This document shows positions 1 to 6,521 of a DNA stretch of 8,699 bases, piece by piece. The translations under genes were made by a program, and so were the position numbers. Origin of the DNA: an uncultured Clostridia bacterium (lineage in GTDB: Bacteria > Bacillota > Clostridia > TANB77 > CAG-508); the NCBI GenBank assembly GCA_948664205.1, contig CAPNDH010000049.1:1-8699 (forward strand), given 5' to 3'. Position 1 is the stretch's first letter, and every line of letters begins with the position of its first letter. A model generated the notes under the pieces. That model was not told the origin of the DNA. It did not search any database and worked only from the letters and a program-made list of their open reading frames with translations.

Positions 1-1326
1 TAAATTTTTAAGTGCAAGTTCTCCTTGTATTCCAAATATTTTTCTTATTATTTTGGGCGTTCTTAGTTTTCTTGGTTTTACTTTTATATCTGTAGTTTGC
101 CTAATTGCTTCTATAGGGCTTATTTTACTTGCTCTTTTTGCTGGTATTATTACTGATAGATATATTGTAAAAGCTATTAATATTGCTGCTATTAGTATTG
201 ATGGCCAAGATATTGTAAGTTTGAAGCCCCAGTTTGTATCTGCTAACATTGGTTTTAGTAAATTATCTACAAATTTTAATGTAATTCCTATTCCTGCTAT
301 TCCTGATAATATTCCTACTGGTATTCCTATACTTCCTAAAACTACTGCTTCATATACAACACTTCTTTTTATTTGTTTTTTAGTTGCTCCTATTGATGAT
401 AACATTCCGAATTGCTTTTTTCTTTCTGATACTGATATTGCAAAACTATTGTAAATAACTAATACTGAACCTACTATTATAACTGTTATTAATATTGCAC
501 AAATGCTATATAATGTTGTATTAAATTCTGCTTTATGGCTTACTCCTTTATATGCTAGTACATATGTGTTATAGTCAGTTTTGTGAGTATTTTCAGTACT
601 TAGATTTTGACAAATTTCTTCTGTATTTTTATATACATCTTTTGCTTTTTTATTTATTATTCCTATATCTACTAAATTTGATGTTATTTTTTCTTCATTT
701 TCTAGAAGAGTTATTCCTGAGGTATAATGGTCTGTATAACTTTCAAATACTGGTCTGTACATTTTCCCGCATACTGTAAATGTTCGTTTTTCACTTTCTA
801 TAAATTCTTCTGTTTTACTTTTGATTTGTGATAGTAGTTCATATCCTTCGTCCATTCTTTTTCCTAAAGTGAAGGTTACTTTCTCTCCTATTTGGGGTTC
901 ATTTTCTTTTCCATCAAAAAACGTAGAACTTAATACTATTTCATTTTCATTTTCTGGCATTCTTCCTTCTAGTACTTCGCCATTCATTTTTGTTAGTGCA
1001 TCTTTGCTATATTTATATAACATTATAAATTCATCATCTGAATACTCATTTTTTGCTATTGATAGTGGCTCCATTATTAATATTTCTTTTAATTTTGGAT
1101 TTTTCTTTATTTCTTGTAATTCATCTAAATTTACATTTTCTATTATGGCTTCCCATTCTCCACTTTGTGATATTTCTACATCTAGCATAAACCTTTGAAA
1201 AGTTACAGCAAGTGTTGTTACTGCACTAATCATTGCTCCTGATAAAATTATTCCTATTAGAGTTACTAGGCTTCTTTTTCTATTTAGCTTTAAGTATTTT
1301 TTTGTTATTTCATTTAATATTTTCAA
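1..1326 (-). CDS. FtsX/MacB-type ABC transporter permease (partial, runs off left edge)
   Basis: This is the membrane subunit of an ABC exporter or antimicrobial-peptide-type transporter. One frame is open from 1326 to the window edge, giving 442 residues without a stop. The start is TTG (1326-1324), because an AGGGGG ribosome binding site overlapping the stop of the ATPase gene sits just upstream and no ATG is nearby. A basic N-terminus leads into a first membrane segment at about residues 19-43. A large extracytoplasmic domain follows to about residue 265, then three membrane segments at about 269-292, 325-350 and 371-395. The cytoplasmic loop contains the typical YNSFAISVSERKKQFGMLSSIGA motif region (about 288-312), and PAKRASKISPIEAIR follows the last segment. 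The final residues (GIQGELALKNL) look like the start of a second half, as in the roughly 800-residue two-FtsX-domain permeases of Clostridia. Substrate is unknown. It is coupled to the ATPase gene with a 5-base gap. Confidence 0.
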   Translation of the reverse strand, partial: MKILNEITKKYLKLNRKRSLVTLIGIILSGAMISAVTTLAVTFQRFMLDVEISQSGEWEAIIENVNLDELQEIKKNPKLKEILIMEPLSIAKNEYSDDEFIMLYKYSKDALTKMNGEVLEGRMPENENEIVLSSTFFDGKENEPQIGEKVTFTLGKRMDEGYELLSQIKSKTEEFIESEKRTFTVCGKMYRPVFESYTDHYTSGITLLENEEKITSNLVDIGIINKKAKDVYKNTEEICQNLSTENTHKTDYNTYVLAYKGVSHKAEFNTTLYSICAILITVIIVGSVLVIYNSFAISVSERKKQFGMLSSIGATKKQIKRSVVYEAVVLGSIGIPVGILSGIAGIGITLKFVDNLLKPMLADTNWGFKLTISWPSILIAAILIAFTIYLSVIIPAKRASKISPIEAIRQTTDIKVKPRKLRTPKIIRKIFGIQGELALKNL

Positions 1327-1331
1327 AGTTC

Positions 1332-2007
1332 TTACCCCCTATTCTCTCGTACTTTTCCGTCTTCTACCCATATTATTCTATCTGCTTCTTTAGCAATGTT
1401 CATGTCATGGGTAATCATTATTAGGGTTTGATTGTATTGTTTGTTTGATTCTTTTAATAGGTCTAGTATTTCTCTTGAATTTTTACTATCTAAGTTTCCT
1501 GTTGGCTCATCTGCTAATATTATTGAAGGGTGTGTAATTAGGCTTCTTCCTATTGATACACGTTGTTGTTGTCCTCCTGATAATTGGTTTGGTAAGTGCT
1601 TTCTTCTTGCATTTAGACCTAGAATTTTTAGGATTTCTTCTAAGTCCTTTTTATCTACTTGTTTTTTATCTAATAAAACTGGAAGCGTTATATTTTCTTC
1701 TACATTTAGTACTGGTATTAAGTTATAAAATTGATATATTAAACCTATTTCCCTTCTTCTAAATATTGCTAGTTCATCTGTTTTTAGAGAATTTATATCT
1801 GTTCCATTTATATATACTTTTCCAGAAGTTGGTCTATCTACACCTCCTAGCATATGTAGCATTGTTGATTTTCCGTGAGCCTGATGGTCCTACTATTGCA
1901 ACAAATTCACCTTTTTCTATTGAGAAGGAAACATCATCTAAGGCTTTTACACATGTATCTCCTTTTCCATAATATTTTTTTAAGTTTTCTACTCTTACTA
2001 TTTCCAT
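1332..2007 (-). CDS. ABC transporter ATP-binding protein, LolD/MacB/BceA type, read through a +1 shift at CGG
   Basis: This is the ATPase of the exporter whose permease follows. The start is ATG at 2007, preceded by GAGGGAAAG. The frame runs MEIVRVENLKKYYGKG... to GPSGS (residue 44) and then meets CGG. Read on, that frame stops after 12 more codons. Skipping one base gives a perfect continuation, GKSTMLHMLGG, down to the stop at 1332, for a 224-residue protein of normal family length. In the restored protein Walker A is at 40-48, the Q-loop glutamine at about 92, the signature LSGGQQQR at 142-149, Walker B with DEPTGNLDS at about 166-174 and the switch histidine at about 200. The in-frame ATG at 1862 is not a plausible start, because it would remove the whole Walker A loop. 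The family is clear; the substrate is not. Either the gene is recoded at CGGA, or one base is extra at 1875. Confidence 0.
1872..1875 (-). other. +1 recoding site CGGA in the ATPase Walker A loop
   Basis: On the coding strand the codons read GGC TCA CGG AAA ATC. Dropping the C (plus-strand G at 1875) gives GGC TCA GGA AAA TCA ACA, which is G-S-G-K-S-T, the invariant P-loop. The four bases CGGA therefore stand for one glycine. Two more sites of exactly this form are in sufD. What is seen is the frame break and the motif; recoding is inferred. Confidence 0.
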
Positions 2008-2041
2008 TTACTTTCCCTCTTTCATTTAATTTTCTGTTTTT

Positions 2042-2070
2042 ATTATATAGCAATTTATTTGTTTTTTAAG
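2042..2070 (-). promoter_or_regulatory. candidate promoter for the ABC transporter genes
   Basis: On the minus strand a perfect TATAAT (2047-2042) lies about 35 bases before the ATPase start. Only weak -35 matches (TTAAAA or CTTAAA) occur 16-17 bases further upstream. It fits the 230-base gap after mnmA, which suggests the transporter is transcribed separately. The region is AT-rich, so a chance match is possible. Confidence 0.
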
Positions 2071-2180
2071 AGGTTTAAGAATTTATTAATAATGTTTAGT
2101 AATTCTTAAGAAAATTAATTAGTAAAACAAAAATAGGTTAAGAATATTGCTTTCTAACCTACTCTTTACTCTCTATTTAA

Positions 2181-2239
2181 AGGGTTGTCCCTTTTTGTAC
2201 AAATTGTCCCAATTAGGGACTGTCCCTTTTTGGGACAAT
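2181..2239. repeat. REP-like GTCCC/GGGAC palindromic repeat after mnmA
   Basis: Three direct copies of TGTCCC (about 2186, 2205 and 2221) are mixed with inverted GGGAC copies. TGTCCC-ttttt-GGGACA (2221-2237) can form a hairpin, and ATTGTCCC and GGGACAAT form an outer pair (about 2203-2239). The repeat begins directly at the mnmA stop codon. A related GGGGACAGTCCC unit is at the right end of the window, so it is a dispersed family. It may also serve as a transcription end for mnmA, although there is no clean T-run. Its similarity to Firmicutes REP sequences is from memory. Confidence 0.
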
Positions 2240-3292
2240 TTAAATTATTTTACCCCCACCAAGGACTATATCTCCTATATAAAACACTGCTGATTGCCCT
2301 GGGGTTATTGCTCTTTGTGGTTCGTCAAATATTACTTTAATTTTGTCTCCATCTTTTGATATTTTTGCTTTTGCTTGTTTTGCTGAATATCTTGTTTTAA
2401 CTTCTACTTGCATTTCTTGTTTTATTTCATCTACTAATAGCAAGTTTATATCTGTTACTAGTATTTCTTTTTTATATAATTCTTTCTCTTCTCCTACTAT
2501 TACTTCATTTTTTTCTTTATTAAAACCTAATACAAAAAGTGGTACTGCATTTGAAATTCCTAAGCCTTTTCTTTGGCCTATTGTGTAGTTGTATAACCCT
2601 GTATGTTTTCCTAGAACTTCTCCTTTTTGGTTTACTATACTTCCTTCTTTTGGTTTTATTTCCGAATTATTTTCTAAAAACTTTTTATAGTTTCCATCTG
2701 GTACAAAACAGATATCTTCACTATCTGGCTTATTTGCTACTTTTAATTCTTTCTGTCTTGCTATTTGCCTTATTTGTTCTTTATTTTCAAAATCTGATAA
2801 TGGAAATAATACATATTCAATCAAATCTTTTGGTATATTCCACAATACATAGCTTTGGTCTTTTTTACCTGCATTTGATTTTTTTAACACCCATCTTCTA
2901 TATTCTTCACTATATTCTGTTTTAGCATAATGACCAGTTGCTATATATCTGCAACCTAATTGCTTTGCTTTTTCATACATAGCACCAAACTTCATGTATT
3001 TGTTACATTCTATACATGGATTTGGAGTTTTACAGTTTGCATAGCATTCTATAAAATCACCTATTACATATTTTCTAAATTCATCTTTATAATCGTAGGT
3101 AAAGTGTGGTACTCCTAATGAATTACATACATTTTTTGCATCTATATATGTATTTACATTACAACAACTACTTCCTGCAAATAGTTCTAGTGTTGTTCCT
3201 ATTACTTCATATCCTTGCTCTTGTAGTAGAACTGCTGATACTGAACTATCTACTCCACCGCTCATACCTAATAGTACTTTTTTATTTTCCAT
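2240..3292 (-). CDS. mnmA: tRNA-specific 2-thiouridylase MnmA
   Basis: A cytoplasmic enzyme that adenylates and thiolates U34 of the tRNAs for Lys, Glu and Gln to give 2-thiouridine. The 350 residues match the usual length and the frame is intact. The N-terminal ATP pyrophosphatase loop SGGVDSS is at 11-17. Residues NPCIECNKYMKF (91-102) hold Cys96, which matches the first catalytic cysteine of E. coli MnmA, plus an extra Cys93 that makes a CxxC. The second catalytic cysteine is Cys195 in SEDICF. GHYA at 120-123 and the QRKGLGI region near 240 also fit. A further CC pair lies near residue 43. The set of three cysteines (93, 96, 195) resembles MnmA proteins proposed to carry an iron-sulfur cluster, which would suit its place behind the suf genes; that is inference. 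The ribosome binding site is AAAGGA, and the gene starts 62 bases after sufU. Confidence 0.
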   Translation of the reverse strand: MENKKVLLGMSGGVDSSVSAVLLQEQGYEVIGTTLELFAGSSCCNVNTYIDAKNVCNSLGVPHFTYDYKDEFRKYVIGDFIECYANCKTPNPCIECNKYMKFGAMYEKAKQLGCRYIATGHYAKTEYSEEYRRWVLKKSNAGKKDQSYVLWNIPKDLIEYVLFPLSDFENKEQIRQIARQKELKVANKPDSEDICFVPDGNYKKFLENNSEIKPKEGSIVNQKGEVLGKHTGLYNYTIGQRKGLGISNAVPLFVLGFNKEKNEVIVGEEKELYKKEILVTDINLLLVDEIKQEMQVEVKTRYSAKQAKAKISKDGDKIKVIFDEPQRAITPGQSAVFYIGDIVLGGGKII

Positions 3293-3319
3293 TTTTTATT
3301 TCATTCCTTTAAACTTATC

Positions 3320-3350
3320 TACCCCAAAATAACCTGGTCCTTTTGGGGTA
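3320..3350 (-). other. perfect 10-bp stem-loop between sufU and mnmA
   Basis: TACCCCAAAA and TTTTGGGGTA form a perfect 10-base-pair stem around an 11-base loop in the gap between sufU and mnmA. On the minus strand no T-run follows the stem, so it is not a classic intrinsic terminator. It could be a weak terminator, an mRNA-processing or stabilising hairpin, or a control element for mnmA. It begins four bases past the sufU stop. Confidence 0.
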
Positions 3351-3354
3351 TTCC

Positions 3355-3786
3355 TTAATTTTTATTTATAATTTCTTCAATTGTATGCCAAGCAAGTAAT
3401 GCACATTTTACTCTTGCTGGCATATTTGATACATTTTTGAAAGCTATTGCATCTTCTAATTTTTTTAAGACTTCTTCGTCTTCTATTTCTCTTTTTATCA
3501 TTCCTATAAATGTTTGTACGATTTCTTTTGCTTCTTCTAGATTTTTTCCTTTTAATGTATCTATCATTATTGATGTAGATGCTTGTGATATTGCACAACC
3601 GTGTCCTGAAAATGCCATGTCTTCTATTATATTGCCATTTAATTTTAATTCTAACGTAATTTCATCCCCACAATTTGGGTTATGTCCTATTTGTTCATAG
3701 TCTGCGTTTTCTAATTTTTTCTTGTTGTATGAGTTCATACTATGTTCCATTATTAACTCATTATACATTTCTTCTAAATTATCCAT
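3355..3786 (-). CDS. sufU: iron-sulfur assembly scaffold / sulfur acceptor SufU
   Basis: A small zinc protein that accepts persulfide sulfur from SufS and passes it to cluster assembly in Gram-positive SUF systems. It has 143 residues, normal for SufU. The zinc ligands of the family are all visible: Cys39 and Asp41 in NPNCGD, Cys64 in SGHGCAIS and Cys128 in ARVKCALLAW. The spacer region between the second and third ligands is the long form that separates SufU from IscU. GGGGAAG precedes the ATG. It lies 12 bases after the deoxyribosyltransferase-like gene and belongs to the same transcript as sufS, its partner enzyme. Confidence 0.
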   Translation of the reverse strand: MDNLEEMYNELIMEHSMNSYNKKKLENADYEQIGHNPNCGDEITLELKLNGNIIEDMAFSGHGCAISQASTSIMIDTLKGKNLEEAKEIVQTFIGMIKREIEDEEVLKKLEDAIAFKNVSNMPARVKCALLAWHTIEEIINKN

Positions 3787-3798
3787 TTACTTCCCCTT

Positions 3799-4197
3799 TT
3801 ATATATCATTATTAAATATTTTTACCCATCCTAGTTTAATAAAGTTTCTAATTTCAACATAACTCTGCACTTTTTCACTTGGCATTTTTAATAAGTATAC
3901 TTTTTTATTTGAATTATTTATTATATTATTTGCTACAATAAAACTTAATTCTGCAAATGTTTCTGCTCCAATGTATCCTTCAATTCCATTTTTATCTTCA
4001 TTTAATACAAATAAGATATCTGTTTCTACTAGTGAACTATAAAATTCTCTGTATACTTTTTCATATACATTTACATCGTCTTGATTAATTTTTTCAGGAT
4101 AATTTATTACACTATATCCTTTTCTTTCAAAATGTTCTCTCCAATAGTTTATTTCATCTTGAAATTTCGCACTTGAAGCAATTACAATTTTTTTCAT
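3799..4197 (-). CDS. nucleoside 2-deoxyribosyltransferase-like protein of unknown role in the suf operon
   Basis: A 132-residue cytoplasmic protein placed between sufS and sufU. The start is taken at ATG 4197 (MKKIVIASS), because GGAGGA lies six bases before it. The longer form from ATG 4209 would start inside that ribosome binding site. The chain begins with a Rossmann-like beta strand (KKIVIASSA). It carries TDILFVLNEDKNG at about 59-71 and GYIGAETFAEL at about 74-84, resembling the D...GTxxE pattern of the nucleoside deoxyribosyltransferase superfamily, in which the glutamate is catalytic. It may instead be a binding or scaffold member of that fold. No known link to iron-sulfur assembly is visible. 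It lies 23 bases after sufS and 12 before sufU, so co-expression is likely. Fold assignment is moderate; function is unknown. Confidence 0.
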   Translation of the reverse strand: MKKIVIASSAKFQDEINYWREHFERKGYSVINYPEKINQDDVNVYEKVYREFYSSLVETDILFVLNEDKNGIEGYIGAETFAELSFIVANNIINNSNKKVYLLKMPSEKVQSYVEIRNFIKLGWVKIFNNDI

Positions 4198-4220
4198 ATG
4201 TTCCTCCATTTATATAAATA

Positions 4221-5450
4221 TTATTTATTTTTACCTATATATTTTTTAAACATTTCATAAGCTTTATTTAATCCTTCAACTAGTTTATCTACATCTTCCT
4301 TTGTATTATAAAAATAAAAGCTTGCTCTACATGTTGAATCTATTCCTAAAAATCTCATTAGTGGCTGTGCACAGTGGTTTCCTGAGCGAATGCATATTCC
4401 TTTGCTATCTAGTATACTAGCTACATCATGTGGATGTATTCCTTTTATATTGAAAGATATTACTCCTGAATGATTGTTACTGTTTGGTGTCATGTATAGC
4501 TCTAAATAATCTAGTTTTGATAGCTCTTGTTTTGCATATTCTACTATTTCTTTCTCTATTTTTTGTATATTATCATATCCTATATTTTCTATATAGTCTA
4601 TTGCTGTTCCTAAACCTACTACCGCTTCTACGTTTTGTGTTCCTGCTTCGAATTTGTTTGGTAGTGGTGCAAAAGTTGTTTCTTGCTCATATACATATTC
4701 TATCATATCTCCACCCATTAGGAAAGGTGTCATTTTGTTTAATAGTTCTTTTTTCCCATATAGAACTCCTATTCCAAGTGGTGCTAACATTTTATGTCCT
4801 GAGAATATTAAGAAATCACAGTTTAACTTTTCTACATCTATTTTCATATGTGGTATACTTTGTGATGCGTCAACTATTACTATTGCTCCTTTTTTATGGG
4901 CATATTTTATTATTTTTTCTATATTGTTTATCGTTCCTAGAACATTTGAAACATGTGTTATACCAACTATTTTTGTTTTGTCTGTTATTTTACTTTCTAT
5001 TTCTTTATCTGAAATTTCGTAATTATTATTTATATACATATAGTTTAGTTTTGCACCTGTTTGCTTACATACTTTTTGCCATGGTACTAGGTTTGAATGA
5101 TGTTCCATTATTGATATTACTATTTCATCATCTTTTTTTAAGTTTTCCAATCCATATGAATATGCTAATAAGTTTAAACTTTCTGTAGCATTTTTTGAAA
5201 ATATTATTTCTTCTGGATGTTTTGCATTTATAAATTTCGCTATTTTTCTTCTAGTATTTTCGTAAACTTCCGTAGCTTCTATACTTAAAGAATATGCTCC
5301 TCTATGTGGATTGGCATTGTATTTTTCATAGAATTCTTCTACTGCTTTTATTACTTGTATTGGTTTTTGGGTTGTTGCTCCACTATCTAAGTATGTTATT
5401 TCTTTATTTTGTAATATTGGGAAGTCTTTTTTTATTTCTTCTATGTTCAT
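4221..5450 (-). CDS. sufS: cysteine desulfurase SufS
   Basis: A PLP enzyme that converts cysteine to alanine and holds the sulfur as a persulfide for SufU. It has 409 residues, typical of class II desulfurases, with an intact frame. The PLP-site residues are His117-His118 in MEHHSN, Asp194 in VDASQS and the Schiff-base Lys220 in SGHKMLAPLG. The catalytic cysteine is Cys360 in RSGNHCAQPL, and Arg375 follows in TCRASFY. FEAGTQNVEAVVGLG (about 267-281) is the usual SufS stretch. The gene starts 7 bases after the sufD stop, with its GAAAGG ribosome binding site inside the end of sufD, so the two are translationally close. It is the upstream partner of sufU. Confidence 0.
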   Translation of the reverse strand: MNIEEIKKDFPILQNKEITYLDSGATTQKPIQVIKAVEEFYEKYNANPHRGAYSLSIEATEVYENTRRKIAKFINAKHPEEIIFSKNATESLNLLAYSYGLENLKKDDEIVISIMEHHSNLVPWQKVCKQTGAKLNYMYINNNYEISDKEIESKITDKTKIVGITHVSNVLGTINNIEKIIKYAHKKGAIVIVDASQSIPHMKIDVEKLNCDFLIFSGHKMLAPLGIGVLYGKKELLNKMTPFLMGGDMIEYVYEQETTFAPLPNKFEAGTQNVEAVVGLGTAIDYIENIGYDNIQKIEKEIVEYAKQELSKLDYLELYMTPNSNNHSGVISFNIKGIHPHDVASILDSKGICIRSGNHCAQPLMRFLGIDSTCRASFYFYNTKEDVDKLVEGLNKAYEMFKKYIGKNK

Positions 5451-5457
5451 ATTATTT

Positions 5458-6503
5458 TTATAACCTTTCTTCGATTTCTTTTATTATTTGACATTTTAGG
5501 TCTTCGTTTGGAATAGTTTCTATTATTTTGTTAAATTTTGCTCTTACTATTAGCTTGTTTGCTTCTTTTTGTGTAAAACCTCTACTCATTATATAAAATA
5601 ACTCTTTTTGTCCTATTTTTCCGTGTGCTTGTACTATGATTTCCTTCTACATCTTCTTCGGAACATAGTAGCATTGGCAATGCTTTTGATTTTGCTGTAT
5701 TTGATAGCAAAGTACAAGCTTCTGTTTCATTTCCGTATTGCTTTTTTTGAACCTTTTTTGAAATCTATTGTCCCTTTGAAATTCTTTTTTGCTTTGTCTG
5801 TTAAGGCACCTTGTACCTCTATGTTTACTTTTGTTTTTTGACCTTTTAGATGTGTTATGTAGTTTAAGTCAAATTGTTGCTCTTCTTTTCCTAAATAAAT
5901 TGTATTTATATTATTTTCTGAAGAATTTCCTATTAAATTTGAATAATAATTTGTTATACTGTTTTTTCCACCAAAGTCTATTATCCAATATGTTACTTTT
6001 GCATTTTCTTCTAGTGTATTTTGGATTGATAGGAAGTTGTTTGAGTTTGTATTCATTAAATTTACTATTATTATATTTATGTTAGAATTTGGTTTTGCTG
6101 TTACATTTATTATTCCGTTGTGATAGGCTTTTATATCTTCTACTAATTCATATTTTATTGTTATAGCACTTTGGGAATTCTCTTGGTTTTTTATTTCTAT
6201 GTTTTCTACTAATTCAGTGTTTTGTTTATCAAATTTAAAGTCTATTTGTGCATTTTCGTTATTTTGTACTTGTATTTTTATTTTTTGATTTGAGTTTTCT
6301 TTTACTTGATTTTCTAATTTTTTTGATAAGCCATATATCAAATTATTTGTATTTATATTATTTGTATATTCTACACCTGTAATTGAAACATTTTTAAATT
6401 GACTTATGCTTTGTGGTAGTTCTATGTTTTCTAATTCTATATTATTTATATTGTAATTTCTTACAGTTCTTATTGGTGTTTCGTTTAATTTTAGGTTTGG
6501 CAT
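5458..6503 (-). CDS. sufD: Fe-S cluster assembly protein SufD, read through two +1 shifts at CGG
   Basis: Partner of SufB in the SufBCD scaffold complex. The frame starts at ATG 6503 (MPNLKLNETPIRTVRNYNI) with AAAGGA upstream. It breaks twice: at CGG 5735-5733, where the next in-frame codons are AAA TGA, and at CGG 5623-5621, where a stop follows 13 codons later. Skipping one base at each gives a continuous 347-residue protein, normal for clostridial SufD. The restored chain reads GTIDFKKGSKKAI-G-NETEAC around 244-263, LPMLLCSEEDVEGNHSTST-G-KIG around 275-297, and then ELFYIMSRG with a normal C-terminus and TAA at 5458. His289 matches the conserved SufD histidine that pairs with SufB at the cluster site. 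Both lost-and-restored glycines are at family-conserved positions. The rest of the gene is undecayed, which argues against a pseudogene. Sequencing error cannot be excluded from the sequence alone. Confidence 0.
5620..5623 (-). other. +1 recoding site CGGA in sufD (downstream site)
   Basis: Coding strand: AGC ACA CGG AAA AAT in the incoming frame. Without the C it is AGC ACA GGA AAA ATA GGA, i.e. S-T-G-K-I-G. This matches the H-x4-G-K-I pattern of the SufB/SufD C-terminal region; SufB in this window has HEAKIGKI. CGGA stands for one glycine (residue 294 of the restored protein). Confidence 0.
5732..5735 (-). other. +1 recoding site CGGA in sufD (upstream site)
   Basis: Coding strand: GCA ATA CGG AAA TGA in the incoming frame. 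Without the C it is GCA ATA GGA AAT GAA ACA, i.e. A-I-G-N-E-T, matching the usual K-[AS]-x-G-x-E-x-E stretch of SufD. CGGA stands for glycine 257. An A7 run lies seven bases upstream; deleting an A there would also restore the frame, but would put Gln-Tyr in place of the Ala-Ile that matches the family, although the conserved glycine would be kept. Confidence 0.
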
Positions 6504-6521
6504 GTTGGTTTTCCTTTCTAT

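Noticed and set aside
1357..1359. Another CGG near the end of the ATPase gene as a fourth shift site
   Set aside because: The codons there are GAC GGA AAA (D-G-K) and the frame continues correctly to VRENRG, so the CGG is out of frame and needs no shift.
1332..1862. ATPase gene starting at ATG 1862
   Set aside because: This start lies just after Walker A and would give a protein without a P-loop. The upstream part to 2007 clearly encodes the missing N-terminus in another frame.
4198..4209. Upstream ATG at 4209 for the deoxyribosyltransferase-like gene
   Set aside because: ATG 4209 is part of the sequence that provides the GGAGGA ribosome binding site for ATG 4197, and the family-like N-terminus MKKIVIASS begins at 4197.
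4484..5188. Long plus-strand open frame (234 codons) rich in Leu and Phe
   Set aside because: It lies opposite the well-supported sufS gene. Its Leu/Phe/Tyr-rich composition is what the complement of AT-rich coding gives, and it has no ribosome binding site or family features. The other plus-strand frames over minus-strand genes were rejected for the same reason.
5737..5748. Homopolymer slip (A7) as the cause of the first sufD frame break
   Set aside because: Removing one A does restore the frame, but gives KKQYGNE. Removing the C at 5735 gives KKAIGNE, which fits the SufD family better and matches the other two sites exactly. It cannot be fully excluded.
5458..6503. sufD as an ordinary pseudogene
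   Set aside because: Apart from the two CGGA sites the reading frame, conserved histidine, C-terminus, ribosome binding site and spacing to sufS are intact, and the neighbours are healthy. The same lesion also occurs in an unrelated gene.
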